The translations under genes and the position numbers were made by a program. This document shows, one piece after another, positions 15,146-23,872 of a stretch of 64,000 nt of DNA. The stretch's first letter is position 1; the number at the start of each line of letters is the position of its first letter. The notes below the pieces were generated by a model that searched no databases, was not told where the DNA came from, and saw only the letters and a list, made by a program, of their open reading frames with translations. The DNA comes from Hirschia sp964351655 (GTDB lineage Bacteria > Pseudomonadota > Alphaproteobacteria > Caulobacterales > Hyphomonadaceae): contig CAYGPD010000004.1 of assembly GCA_964351655.1 (NCBI GenBank), positions 62,001-126,000 on the forward strand, read 5' to 3'.

Positions 15146-17323
15146 TTACCAGATTTTGATGCGTTTCTCTGGTGGAAGGTAAAGTGCATGGTCTTCGGTA
15201 ATGCCGAATGCTTCATACCATGCATCAAGGTTACGGACTGGCCCATTCACACGGTAGTAAGGTGGTGAGTGTGGGTCAGTGATAAGTTGCTGACGTGTGG
15301 CTTCATCACGGTATTTTGAGCGCCAAACTTGTGCCCAAGACATGAAGAAACGTTGATCGCCTGTGAGGCCATCAATGACTTTGTCTTCTGCGCCATTGAG
15401 AGAAAGTTTGTAGGCTTTATATGCCAGTGACAAACCGCCAAGGTCCCCAATGTTTTCGCCGAGTGTCAGCTGACCGTTCACACATGTTTTGCCTTCATCG
15501 AGCGGGCAGAAATCGTTGTATTGAGCAACCAATGCTTTGGTTAGGCCGCGGAAGGCTTCAAGATCGTCGGCTGTCCACCAGTTAGACAATGATCCATCCG
15601 CACTAAATTTAGAGCCTTGGTCATCAAAGCCGTGACCAATTTCGTGACCAATCACACCACCGATCGCACCATAGTTTACGGCAGGGTCAGCAGAAATGTT
15701 GAAGAATGGTGGTTGTAAAATCGCAGCAGGGAACACGATCTCGTTAAAGAGCGGGTTGTAGTATGCGTTGATTGTTTGAGGTGTCATGAACCACTGGTCG
15801 CGGTCCATCTCAGTGCCCAATTGCGCAATATTGTCTTTCCACTTCCAGTCAGACGCTGCAACGGCATTATCTAATGCACTATCTGTGACTTTAAGCGTGT
15901 TATATGTTTCAAATTCGTTCGGGTACCCAATTTTAGGGTTGAATGTATCGAGCTTTTCTTTGGCTTTGACTTTTGTGTCTTCGCCCATCCACTCAAGCTC
16001 TTTGAGGTTTTCAGCCATTGCAAGACGAAGATTTGCAACAAGCGCGTCCATCGCCGCTTTATTTTCTTCAGGGAAGTGGCGGGCGACATATTCTTTCCCA
16101 ATAGCCTCCCCCAGAATATCTTCAGTTGCACCTACAGCACGTTTCCAACGTGCGCGTTGCTCTGGCTGTCCGCGCATTGTTTTGCCGTAAAAGTCAAAGC
16201 TTGCATCATCAATTGATGCCGGGAGAACGCTTGCGAAGTGAGAAAGGAAGTTTGCTGTTAGGTAAGCTTTCCAAACATCGATAGGGGTTTCTTCTACGAT
16301 TTTGAAGACTTCAGGAAAACCACCACCCAGTTTTGCTGCGTCTTCAGCTGAGAGACCTGCTTCATCAAGTTCTTCTTGAGTCGGCGGGATTTCACCTACG
16401 ATAAGTTCAGTTTGTCCATTTAGGCCAAGTGCGTTGAGATAATCTGCAACAGGAAATTGCTTCGCCATACCCGCGAAAGCTTCCACTGAAATTTTGTTAT
16501 AAGTGATTTCAGGGTTACGTGAGATGGCGCGATCCCAATGTGCACCTGCGATTTTTGTTTCCAACGCCATTATTTCGGCGGCAGATTCAGCCGGTGCGTC
16601 AAAGCCAGCTTGAGTCAAAAGGAAGGTTAGATATTCAACGTATTTGGCGCGTTGCTCAACAGACTTTTCGTCTTCTTTGAAATAGTAGTCCCGGTCTGGT
16701 AGCCCAAGCCCAGAAAGACTTGCTTGGAAAATATAGATGTCAGTTGCTTTAGGATCTGCAAAGACATAGCCGTCAAACGGAGTTGCGAAACCAGCGGATG
16801 CAAAGATATTTGCAAGTCCTTCTAGGCTGTCTAATGCGTTAATGCGATCTAGATAAGGCTGCGCAGGGGCTAGACCCGCTGCATTGATCGCATCTGTATC
16901 AGAGAAAGCTTTGTAGAACATGCCGATTTTGCCAGAAGATGTGGCGAGATCAGGTGTCGATTTTGCAAGGTCTTCAATGATTGTGCGGACTTGGATTTCT
17001 GACTGGTCAGCCAGTAAATTGAAAGAGCCATAGCGTGATTTGTCGGCTGGAATTTCAAATGTATCATACCATTTGCCGTTTACGTGACGGAAAAAATCAT
17101 CACCTGCAGCAGCGTTTTCATCCATTGCAGTTAGGTCTAAGCCAAAACTTCCAAATTCCGGTGTTTTAGCGGCGACTTCCGTTTTGACATCTTCAACGAC
17201 TTTCGCCGTTTCGGTGACTGTTTGTTTGGCGACTGAGTCCTCTTGATGCGATTGAACGCTTGCACAAGCTGTCGCTAAAGAAAGAGCTAGCACAGATGTT
17301 GCTAGTTTTAGGTGTTTTAGCAT
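15146..17323 (-). CDS. M13-family metallopeptidase lipoprotein (neprilysin-like, PepO-type)
   Basis: 725-residue zinc endopeptidase. The signal peptide ends SLATACASVQ, giving a likely lipidated cysteine at about residue 20. The catalytic site is complete: the zinc motif in VIGHEIGHGFDDQGS (HExxH, about residue 560) and the third ligand glutamate in LGENIGDLGGL. The substrate-binding NAYYNPLFNEIVFPAAIL (NAxY) and C-terminal NLDAWYEAFG segments are also typical. Length matches the family. Such enzymes act in the periplasm or at the surface on short peptides. A terminator on its 5' side (17375) separates it from the RND operon; the function is probably peptide turnover rather than part of efflux. 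Confidence 0.92.
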   Translation of the reverse strand: MLKHLKLATSVLALSLATACASVQSHQEDSVAKQTVTETAKVVEDVKTEVAAKTPEFGSFGLDLTAMDENAAAGDDFFRHVNGKWYDTFEIPADKSRYGSFNLLADQSEIQVRTIIEDLAKSTPDLATSSGKIGMFYKAFSDTDAINAAGLAPAQPYLDRINALDSLEGLANIFASAGFATPFDGYVFADPKATDIYIFQASLSGLGLPDRDYYFKEDEKSVEQRAKYVEYLTFLLTQAGFDAPAESAAEIMALETKIAGAHWDRAISRNPEITYNKISVEAFAGMAKQFPVADYLNALGLNGQTELIVGEIPPTQEELDEAGLSAEDAAKLGGGFPEVFKIVEETPIDVWKAYLTANFLSHFASVLPASIDDASFDFYGKTMRGQPEQRARWKRAVGATEDILGEAIGKEYVARHFPEENKAAMDALVANLRLAMAENLKELEWMGEDTKVKAKEKLDTFNPKIGYPNEFETYNTLKVTDSALDNAVAASDWKWKDNIAQLGTEMDRDQWFMTPQTINAYYNPLFNEIVFPAAILQPPFFNISADPAVNYGAIGGVIGHEIGHGFDDQGSKFSADGSLSNWWTADDLEAFRGLTKALVAQYNDFCPLDEGKTCVNGQLTLGENIGDLGGLSLAYKAYKLSLNGAEDKVIDGLTGDQRFFMSWAQVWRSKYRDEATRQQLITDPHSPPYYRVNGPVRNLDAWYEAFGITEDHALYLPPEKRIKIW

Positions 17324-17374
17324 GAGATTCTCCTAATTGGTGCGCAAGAGCTAATACGCGTCGCTTTGAAAAGT

Positions 17375-17409
17375 AAACAAACGCGCAAGATTAATCTGCG
17401 CGTTTGTTT
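17375..17409 (-). terminator. Terminator of the RND efflux operon
   Basis: Perfect 13-bp stem AAACAAACGCGCA / TGCGCGTTTGTTT with a 9-base loop, just beyond the stop of the pump gene and before the M13 gene. It reads as a terminator on either strand and marks the end of the efflux operon. Confidence 0.8.
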
Positions 17410-17422
17410 GAAACATTACCAC

Positions 17423-20400
17423 TTATTCCGCTGGGTGAGGCAAGCCACGTTGACGGTCTGCAGCTTCAGCTTCGGCCTCTGCATCTCCAGTGATGTCCAG
17501 AGTGTCTTGGTCAAAAGTGTACCCGATCGGCTGAAACTTTCTTTTCTTGAAAATCATGGCAAAGAAACGGCTAATTTCAACACCAATTGCATATAGCGCA
17601 GGTACAAGAAGAAGGCTCAGGAAAAGGGCGAAGATCACCGCGCATCCAAGAGAGACAACCATCGGCTTGAGAAATTGTGCCTGCATGGAGCGGTCCATGA
17701 TCATCGGCAAAATACCGATAAAAGTCGTCACCGACGTCAGTAAGATTGGGCGAAAGCGCGACACACCAGATTCGATGATAGCTTGCAGAGCGCCAACGCC
17801 ATGCTCACGCCGTTTGTTGAGATAGTCGATCAACACAAGGTTATCATTGATCACAACACCCGCCGCCGCAGCGATACCAAAGATGGAGAACATCGCCATT
17901 GGAACACCAAGCAGGGCATGCCCAAAGACGGCTCCGGCAAACCCAAAGGGGATGGCAGACATGATGAGCAAAGGTTGCCCATATGATTTGAACGCAATGG
18001 CGAGTAGACAATACATCACGAAGAATGCACCAAGTTGTAAACTGATAATTTCACCAAAAAATTCAGCTTCACGTTCAGCAGACCCAAGTGCACCGGAGGT
18101 GAGGCCTGGGTATTCTTCTTGAAGTTTTGGAATGAAGTTCTTGTTTACACTTTGAATAATCTCGCGCTGTGACTCACTCGCCACTTCAGCAAATACAGAC
18201 ACTGAGCGCTGACGTTCACGGCGTAGAATGCGGTTGATACCCGGCGCAAATTCAACGTTCGCAACTTCCATCAATGGAATCTCTCGTCCATCAGCAGTTC
18301 GAATGCGGAATTGGTTGAGACTATCAAGAGAGCGACGTGCTTCTTCTGGAAGTTTCACCATCACGCGCACGTCATCACCATCACGCGGGAGGCGTTGGAC
18401 CTCTTCTCCATAGTAAGCTTGACGCACCTGACGGGTCACCTCACGCAGATTGAGACCAAGGCTTTCGGCACCTGATTTCATGGTGAGACGGATTTCTTGA
18501 GCAGCTGCTGAGAAGTTGTCACCCACATTATATGCTTCTGCATAGGTACCTAAATGGGCGCGAAGCTCATCAGCTGCACTGCGCAAGACTTCCAAGTCTG
18601 GATGGTTGAGGGCAAAGCGGAGACGCGGGTCGCTATCGTTGAAGGAGAAAGCAAATTGCGTTTCTTGTGCGTCTGGAATGTCTCCTGTGAAGGCGCGCAG
18701 GTCTTCAGCGAGTTGTTTGGTTGAGACTTGGCGAGGCCGAATTTCTGGCGCTGCAAGTCCGATCCATGACATAACTTGGCCTTCAGAAGACACGATGGAT
18801 GCATCGCGCACGATGTCAAAATCGAGGGAAGCCCATTTTTCGTTCTCGCTATCACGAAGCGCTTGAACACCGAGTTTGAGTTGGCTTTCAACCTGCTTGA
18901 CGCGGCTGAAAGGTGTTCCGTCCGGCATATCAATTTGAACAAAGATGAAGTCACCTTCAGTTTCGGGTTCAAATTTGAACGGGACATAGCCATGCTGTAC
19001 GAGTGCGAGTGCAAACATGAAGAGTGCAATAAAGGCGGCAGCTGTCGCGTAACGCATATGGATCGCAAACTTCAGGATTGGCATATATATCGTGCGAGCG
19101 ACCCAAAGCAGGCTATCGGCAACTTTACGCTGGAAGTTTGTAAATTGTTTGGTCCAACCTTTTGGGTTTTGCTTTTTGAGGTGTGCCAAGTGGGCAGGCA
19201 AGATAAAGAAAGCTTCAACCAAAGAGAAAGTGAGAGCAGCAACAACGGTTAGCGTGAAGTTTTGTGTAAATTGACGCTCTGGGCCGGACAATAATGCCCA
19301 AGGTGCAAATGCAATCATGGTTGTGATCACACCAAACAAAACAGGTTTGGCAACAGCTTTGGCACCAACTATGGCAGCATCGACACCTTCATGGCGTCCG
19401 CTTTCGACCTCGGTATGGATGCTTTCTCCGATAACAATAGCATCATCCACAACAACCCCAATCACCAATAGACAGGCGAAGAGAGATAGGATGTTAAGGG
19501 ATACGCCCATGATTGGCAGGAGGAAAAAGCCGCCTGCGAATGCTGTCAGAATACCTGCTGCGACCCAGAAAGCCACGATGGGACGCAAGAAAAGTAACAA
19601 TACGATCAAGACAAGAAGTGTACCCGTCACCGCAGAGTTGGAGATGATCGAGATCAACTTGCTCATGAAATCATAGTCTGACCAAAGCAAGTGTAGGTGT
19701 ACGGATTCTGGTAGTGTTTCGTTTTTCTCCTCCATATAGCTTTTGAGAGCTTTGGAGTATTGCGGCAAGTTCATTGTTTCTGTGGCGCGCATCATGATGA
19801 ACGCAGCAGATTTTCCTTCGAATGATGTCGAGAGATCTTCGTCTACGAAACCATCTATCACGCGGGCGACATTGCCTATGCGGATCACGCCGCCATTTTC
19901 AGATTGTTTGATAATTAAATTGTTAAATTGCTCAGCGGTGTCAGCAAGGTTACGTGTTTGAAGCGTAACGCTACCTGTATCTGTGCGTACTTGGCCGCCG
20001 CTGCCATTTATGGAACTGCTGCGAATAGCTGAAGCGATGTCATCAAAGGTCAGTCCATATTGGCGCATTGCACTTTCTGAGACTTCGATTGTGACTTCTT
20101 CAGGGAGGGTTCCTTGAACTACGGCAAGTTCACCACCCGGAATACGCGCGATTTCATCGCGTACTGTATCAGTGATACGTTTTAGTTCACGCGGGTCAAC
20201 TTCACCGGCAACAACCATACCAAAGTATTCATTGTTCTGTTTCCACTGCTGGACTTGCGGGCGATAAGCTGAGGGCGGAAGATTGTTGATAGAGTCCACG
20301 CGTAGCTTTACTTCGTCGAGGAATTTTTGTGTATCGACCGAGTTAAGGGCGCGGATGTTTACCGTACCACCGCCTTCATAGGCAATCGAAGTGATTGTAT

Positions 20401-20635
20401 CGATCCCGTCCACATCAGCGACTGCTTCTTCAAGACGTAATACAATTTGCTCTTCAGCATCTTGTGGTGAAGCGCCTTGCCACGCGATGGAGACGGAGAC
20501 ACCATTGAACTCACCTCCGGGGAAGACTTCTTGCTCGAGGCGGGAAAAACCGAATAATCCGCCCACGATACAACAAACCATAAGAAGGTTGGCCGCAACA
20601 GAATTGCGCGCCCAAAATGAGATGAGACCACCCAT
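17423..20635 (-). CDS. RND-superfamily efflux pump, inner-membrane permease
   Basis: 1070 residues, the normal size of a proton-driven RND pump of the HAE1/AcrB class. Features in order: N-terminal helix (SFWARNSVAANLLMVCCIVG), first periplasmic loop, central helices with the proton-relay motif GVVVDDAIVIGESIHTEVE (about residues 400-420), second large loop, and C-terminal helices with GVVINDNLVLIDYLN and SRFRPILLTSVTTFIGI. The rather short N-terminal loop and sequence style place it with the MdtB/CusA-like or uncharacterised HAE pumps of alphaproteobacteria. Its start codon overlaps the stop of the adaptor gene by one base. Substrates are unknown; drug, bile or metal export are all possible. 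Confidence 0.93.
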   Translation of the reverse strand: MGGLISFWARNSVAANLLMVCCIVGGLFGFSRLEQEVFPGGEFNGVSVSIAWQGASPQDAEEQIVLRLEEAVADVDGIDTITSIAYEGGGTVNIRALNSVDTQKFLDEVKLRVDSINNLPPSAYRPQVQQWKQNNEYFGMVVAGEVDPRELKRITDTVRDEIARIPGGELAVVQGTLPEEVTIEVSESAMRQYGLTFDDIASAIRSSSINGSGGQVRTDTGSVTLQTRNLADTAEQFNNLIIKQSENGGVIRIGNVARVIDGFVDEDLSTSFEGKSAAFIMMRATETMNLPQYSKALKSYMEEKNETLPESVHLHLLWSDYDFMSKLISIISNSAVTGTLLVLIVLLLFLRPIVAFWVAAGILTAFAGGFFLLPIMGVSLNILSLFACLLVIGVVVDDAIVIGESIHTEVESGRHEGVDAAIVGAKAVAKPVLFGVITTMIAFAPWALLSGPERQFTQNFTLTVVAALTFSLVEAFFILPAHLAHLKKQNPKGWTKQFTNFQRKVADSLLWVARTIYMPILKFAIHMRYATAAAFIALFMFALALVQHGYVPFKFEPETEGDFIFVQIDMPDGTPFSRVKQVESQLKLGVQALRDSENEKWASLDFDIVRDASIVSSEGQVMSWIGLAAPEIRPRQVSTKQLAEDLRAFTGDIPDAQETQFAFSFNDSDPRLRFALNHPDLEVLRSAADELRAHLGTYAEAYNVGDNFSAAAQEIRLTMKSGAESLGLNLREVTRQVRQAYYGEEVQRLPRDGDDVRVMVKLPEEARRSLDSLNQFRIRTADGREIPLMEVANVEFAPGINRILRRERQRSVSVFAEVASESQREIIQSVNKNFIPKLQEEYPGLTSGALGSAEREAEFFGEIISLQLGAFFVMYCLLAIAFKSYGQPLLIMSAIPFGFAGAVFGHALLGVPMAMFSIFGIAAAAGVVINDNLVLIDYLNKRREHGVGALQAIIESGVSRFRPILLTSVTTFIGILPMIMDRSMQAQFLKPMVVSLGCAVIFALFLSLLLVPALYAIGVEISRFFAMIFKKRKFQPIGYTFDQDTLDITGDAEAEAEAADRQRGLPHPAE

Positions 20636-22125
20636 TAGTTTGCTCCGCTTACTGTATCAGATGATGCTGAGGCTAAAATATCTTCGCTTGATGAAGTGTC
20701 TGTCTCAGTCTCGTTTGATTTGAATGTGCGCACGCGCATACCTGTCATGGCTGCCTGCACAGGGGAAATGATCACTTTTTCCCCCTCATTTAGCCCTGAA
20801 GAAATATATACGTATTCTTTCGTTGAACGAAGGACATCGACTTTACGAATTTCAAGAGTCTGAACGAGCTCGGTTTTAGCATCTGACTCTTTGAGTGCGG
20901 CACCCGTTTTTGCTTTTGCATCAGCTTTTTTGTTTTTCTCTGCAATGTCGGCGTATTTTTTCTCAATACTCTCAATTTTGGACGTCATCGCTTCTTGAGG
21001 GATTTTATACCCTAGTTCTTCTTGGGCTTTTTGGGCAGCTTCGCGCGCTTTTTTGATTTCTTCCTGTTTCTCGTTATCTAAGCGCGTCTCGCGATCAATA
21101 ATCTCTTCTTCGGATTCATTGATAACATAGACTGTATCAAGTCCACGTAATGCTGATCGTGGAGTGCGGATGATATTGTTGAGTGTGCGTCCTTCAATCA
21201 CAGCATCTACAAATAGACCCGGTGCGAGAGGTGTGCCGTTGTCTGCACCGGCACCAAATGGATCATCGACCTGACTGAAAATGGAAACGAGGCGGGTTCT
21301 TGTATCTACAGAAGCGCCTGTTCGTGTGACGGTTCCGGTCCAGTTGTGTGTTTTTCCACCGACGTCTGCAGTAAATGAAACTTTAGGGCCGGGAGATGCT
21401 TTTGTTGCGTTGAATGCGATCGGAAGACCAAGGTCTCCCATTTCTTCATTGGGAATAGCAAGTTCGACCTCAACTGCGTCCTTGGCAAATACTTCACCAA
21501 TAGGACTGCCGGGAGATACAAACTGACCTAATTCGACAGTTTTTGATTCAACAAGACCATCAAAAGGAGCACGTACTTCTGTGCGTTGAAGTTGTAGTGC
21601 TGCGTCTTCAGCTTGCGCTTCAGCAGATGCCAAAGCCGCTTGAGCTTCCGCAAGTTGGGGCTCACGCAGGGCAAGTGGACTTGGGTTTTCGATACCCAGT
21701 TCTTTTAGTTCTGTTTTGGCGACTTCAGCTTGAGCCATTACGGTGGCGAGTGCCTGGCGTGCGCTTGCGACCGTTGAGCTTGCGCGGACAGCTGCCAATT
21801 TGTAGTCGGCATCCTCTAGGCGGATGAGGATTTCTCCCTGTTTTACAAATCCACCATTTTCAAGATTTGGAGATACATATTTTACGCGGCCAGATACTTG
21901 CGGGGAGAGTTGAACTTGGCGTTTTGGGCGTACAGCCCCTTGAGCTTCTACGGACAAAGACACATTTGCCATTTGCGCTTCTTCTGCAAGAACAGCCAGA
22001 CCGATAGGGCCGCGGTCTTTTTCTTCTGGAGGAGGCTTCATCGCGCCTAAAACATTTCCAACAACGATACCACCACCAATAATAGCTATGGGCAATACGA
22101 CTTTAAGGATTGATCTGAATTTCAT
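20635..22125 (-). CDS. RND efflux periplasmic adaptor (membrane fusion protein)
   Basis: 496 residues. An N-terminal membrane anchor (SILKVVLPIAIIGGGIVVGN) leads into the lipoyl/hairpin domain (VEAQGAVRPKRQVQLSPQVS, KQGEILIRLEDADYKL, helical hairpin rich in A, Q and E, then VRAPFDGLVESKTVELGQFV). A long charged, lysine- and glutamate-rich insert (about residues 345-410, EEEIIDRETRLDNEKQEEIK onward) sits in the C-terminal region, unusual for AcrA-like adaptors. ATG 22125 with AGGAA upstream is used as start; the 18 residues before it lack support. It lies 4 bases after the outer-membrane gene and overlaps the pump gene, forming one operon. Confidence 0.9.
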   Translation of the reverse strand: MKFRSILKVVLPIAIIGGGIVVGNVLGAMKPPPEEKDRGPIGLAVLAEEAQMANVSLSVEAQGAVRPKRQVQLSPQVSGRVKYVSPNLENGGFVKQGEILIRLEDADYKLAAVRASSTVASARQALATVMAQAEVAKTELKELGIENPSPLALREPQLAEAQAALASAEAQAEDAALQLQRTEVRAPFDGLVESKTVELGQFVSPGSPIGEVFAKDAVEVELAIPNEEMGDLGLPIAFNATKASPGPKVSFTADVGGKTHNWTGTVTRTGASVDTRTRLVSIFSQVDDPFGAGADNGTPLAPGLFVDAVIEGRTLNNIIRTPRSALRGLDTVYVINESEEEIIDRETRLDNEKQEEIKKAREAAQKAQEELGYKIPQEAMTSKIESIEKKYADIAEKNKKADAKAKTGAALKESDAKTELVQTLEIRKVDVLRSTKEYVYISSGLNEGEKVIISPVQAAMTGMRVRTFKSNETETDTSSSEDILASASSDTVSGAN

Positions 22126-22129
22126 GGTC

Positions 22130-23548
22130 TTAATTTCCTGCAGGGGCGTTGTTTGCGGGGGTATTAAGGACAGGAGCATCCCCGCCGCCCAACGCTAAAT
22201 GGTAATTGATACGATTGACGGCGCGTGAGGCTCGCGTCGCTATAAGTTGGCTGTTTGCATTAATCCGACGTGTCTGGGCATCAATCAGATTGAAGATAGA
22301 GATGAGCCCTTGTTGGTATTGTCTTTCAGCGATTATTTCAGCGGCTTCGGCTTCATCCATCGCAACTTGCAAGGCTAGCTCTTGTTGTGCCAAAGAAATG
22401 TCAGCAGCGCGGGCACCTTCTACTTCTTCCCAAGCAAATAGTACGGCACTTGCATAGTTAGCAGCGGCGGCTTGTGCAGAATACCGTGCAGCTTTAGCTT
22501 CGTTGGCAAGGCGTCCCCCATTAAATATTGGAGCCGTCAGGTTGGCAAGGACACGTCCAGCCAGTTGATCTATGTCTAGCAGGTCTTCTACTTCTGTTGA
22601 GCGTATGGAAGCTGAACCTGAGAGGCTAAGCGTGGGGCGCATAGCAAGGCGTGCCAGATCTGCACGTAGACCGGAGGCAGCCATTCTAGCTTCTGCTGCT
22701 GCGATATCGGGGCGTCTTGCGAGTAATTCCATTGGAGATATATTTGCATCTGACATCGGACCCAATGTTGGCGGTGTTTCTGGAGCGTTGACTTCAGCTG
22801 AAGGGTAGCGGCCAAGCAATATTTCTAAGGCGCGGGCAGCGTCTTTCACATTGAGTTGAGCGCGCGCGATAGAAGATTCTGCACTGGCTTCAGCCGAGCG
22901 GGAAAGACGGACATCTAAAGTGGTGGCCAAGCCTGTTGCGACACGACGCTCGGTAAGTTGGCGTGCGTTTTTACGGGCATCAAGCTCATCATTTGCAAGT
23001 GTGAGTTGAGCGCGTGCATTGGAGAGGTTCACCCACGCGCTGGCTGTGCGGCCAGCAATGGATAGTTTTAGGTTTTCAAGGTCTGCTTGGTTTGCAAGAT
23101 AGTCTTTGTCAGAAGCGGAAATACGTTTTGAAACTTGTCCCCATAAATCCACTTCCCAGCTTGTTGAAAGCCCGAGCGAAAAGGTGTTTGAATCTGCGCC
23201 ACCTGAGCTTTTACTACTGAAATTGCGTTCTGCGTCTGTTGAACCACTAAGGCTTGGGAGACGGCTACCGCGCGCTGCGCGTGCTATTGCACTTGAGGCA
23301 TCTGCTTGAGCGCGTGCAGCTATCAGGCTGGGGTTGGCTTGAATGGCTTCTGCTATCAGTGTGTTCATTGTGTCTGATTGAAATTGGGAAATCCAATCAG
23401 TTTGTTCTGCGGGGGCAGGTAGGGTGACAGCCCATTCGTTTGGAACAGTTGTTGTCGCGAGTGTGTAATCTGCCGCGTAATCACCGCTGCCGATGCTGGA
23501 ACAGCCGCCGACCAAGATTGCAATTGCTGACGTAGAGTAATATTTCAT
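22130..23548 (-). CDS. Outer-membrane efflux lipoprotein, NodT/OprM family
   Basis: 472-residue TolC-like outer membrane factor. The signal peptide ends LVGGCSSIG with the lipobox cysteine at about residue 16, typical of the NodT lipoprotein group. Two internally similar helical halves are visible: QANPSLIAARAQADASSAIA with LSTSWEVDLWGQVSKRISAS, and LLARRPDIAAAEARMAAS with VLANLTAPIFNGGRL. The repeated pattern is the coiled-coil barrel that spans the periplasm. The start at ATG 23548 follows the signal peptide logic; the longer upstream reading adds 15 residues. First gene of the efflux operon, divergent from phoR with a 324-bp regulatory region between them. Confidence 0.9.
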   Translation of the reverse strand: MKYYSTSAIAILVGGCSSIGSGDYAADYTLATTTVPNEWAVTLPAPAEQTDWISQFQSDTMNTLIAEAIQANPSLIAARAQADASSAIARAARGSRLPSLSGSTDAERNFSSKSSGGADSNTFSLGLSTSWEVDLWGQVSKRISASDKDYLANQADLENLKLSIAGRTASAWVNLSNARAQLTLANDELDARKNARQLTERRVATGLATTLDVRLSRSAEASAESSIARAQLNVKDAARALEILLGRYPSAEVNAPETPPTLGPMSDANISPMELLARRPDIAAAEARMAASGLRADLARLAMRPTLSLSGSASIRSTEVEDLLDIDQLAGRVLANLTAPIFNGGRLANEAKAARYSAQAAAANYASAVLFAWEEVEGARAADISLAQQELALQVAMDEAEAAEIIAERQYQQGLISIFNLIDAQTRRINANSQLIATRASRAVNRINYHLALGGGDAPVLNTPANNAPAGN

Positions 23549-23611
23549 ACGAGAGGTATTCCGTTCCAGAAAAGGCTTGTGCGCAGTGCGCATGGATATG
23601 GGGGTATATAT

Positions 23612-23635
23612 TTGACATTACGTCACGATTGTCAA
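23612..23635. promoter_or_regulatory. Inverted repeat TTGACA-N12-TGTCAA before the efflux operon
   Basis: Six-base arms at 23612-23617 and 23630-23635, about 65 bases upstream of the first efflux gene. TGACATTACGT inside it occurs again at 23700-23710, so both copies may be read by one regulator. An operator is likely but unidentified. Confidence 0.4.
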
Positions 23636-23687
23636 CAAATAATTATCGAAAAACAATAATTGCGTGAATTCCCAGCTTTTTCTCTAT

Positions 23688-23705
23688 CTGACATGAAAGT
23701 GACAT
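23688..23705 (+). promoter_or_regulatory. Candidate Pho box upstream of phoR
   Basis: CTGACAT-GAAA-GTGACAT: two near-identical 7-base direct repeats spaced by 4, which is the layout of the PhoB-binding Pho box (consensus CTGTCAT-N4-CTGTCAC). It precedes phoR by 168 bases and would allow autoinduction of phoR-phoU-phoB during phosphate starvation. Confidence 0.55.
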
Positions 23706-23719
23706 TACGTTTAACGTAA
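23705..23719. promoter_or_regulatory. Perfect palindrome TTACGT-TTA-ACGTAA
   Basis: Six-base arms around a three-base centre, sharing a base with the second Pho-box repeat. Its second half-site pairs with TGACATTACGT at 23613, suggesting a dimeric regulator of the divergent efflux operon (TetR/MerR-like operators have this geometry). The regulator is not encoded in the adjacent genes. Confidence 0.45.
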
Positions 23720-23872
23720 AGTAGAAAGACAGGAGTTTTTCTAACCAAGAAAAAATAAAAAACCGAAATTGATACAAAATGCAGTCGAATAATGCGTAAG
23801 ATCAATTATGGATGGCTTTGCAAGCATTGCATTGCCCCGATCGGCGAGTTCGAGAAAGAATAGGACGGGACG

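Noticed and set aside
18550..19068. 172-codon frame overlapping the RND pump gene in another frame
   Set aside because: It is fully inside a well-supported pump gene and has no independent signal.
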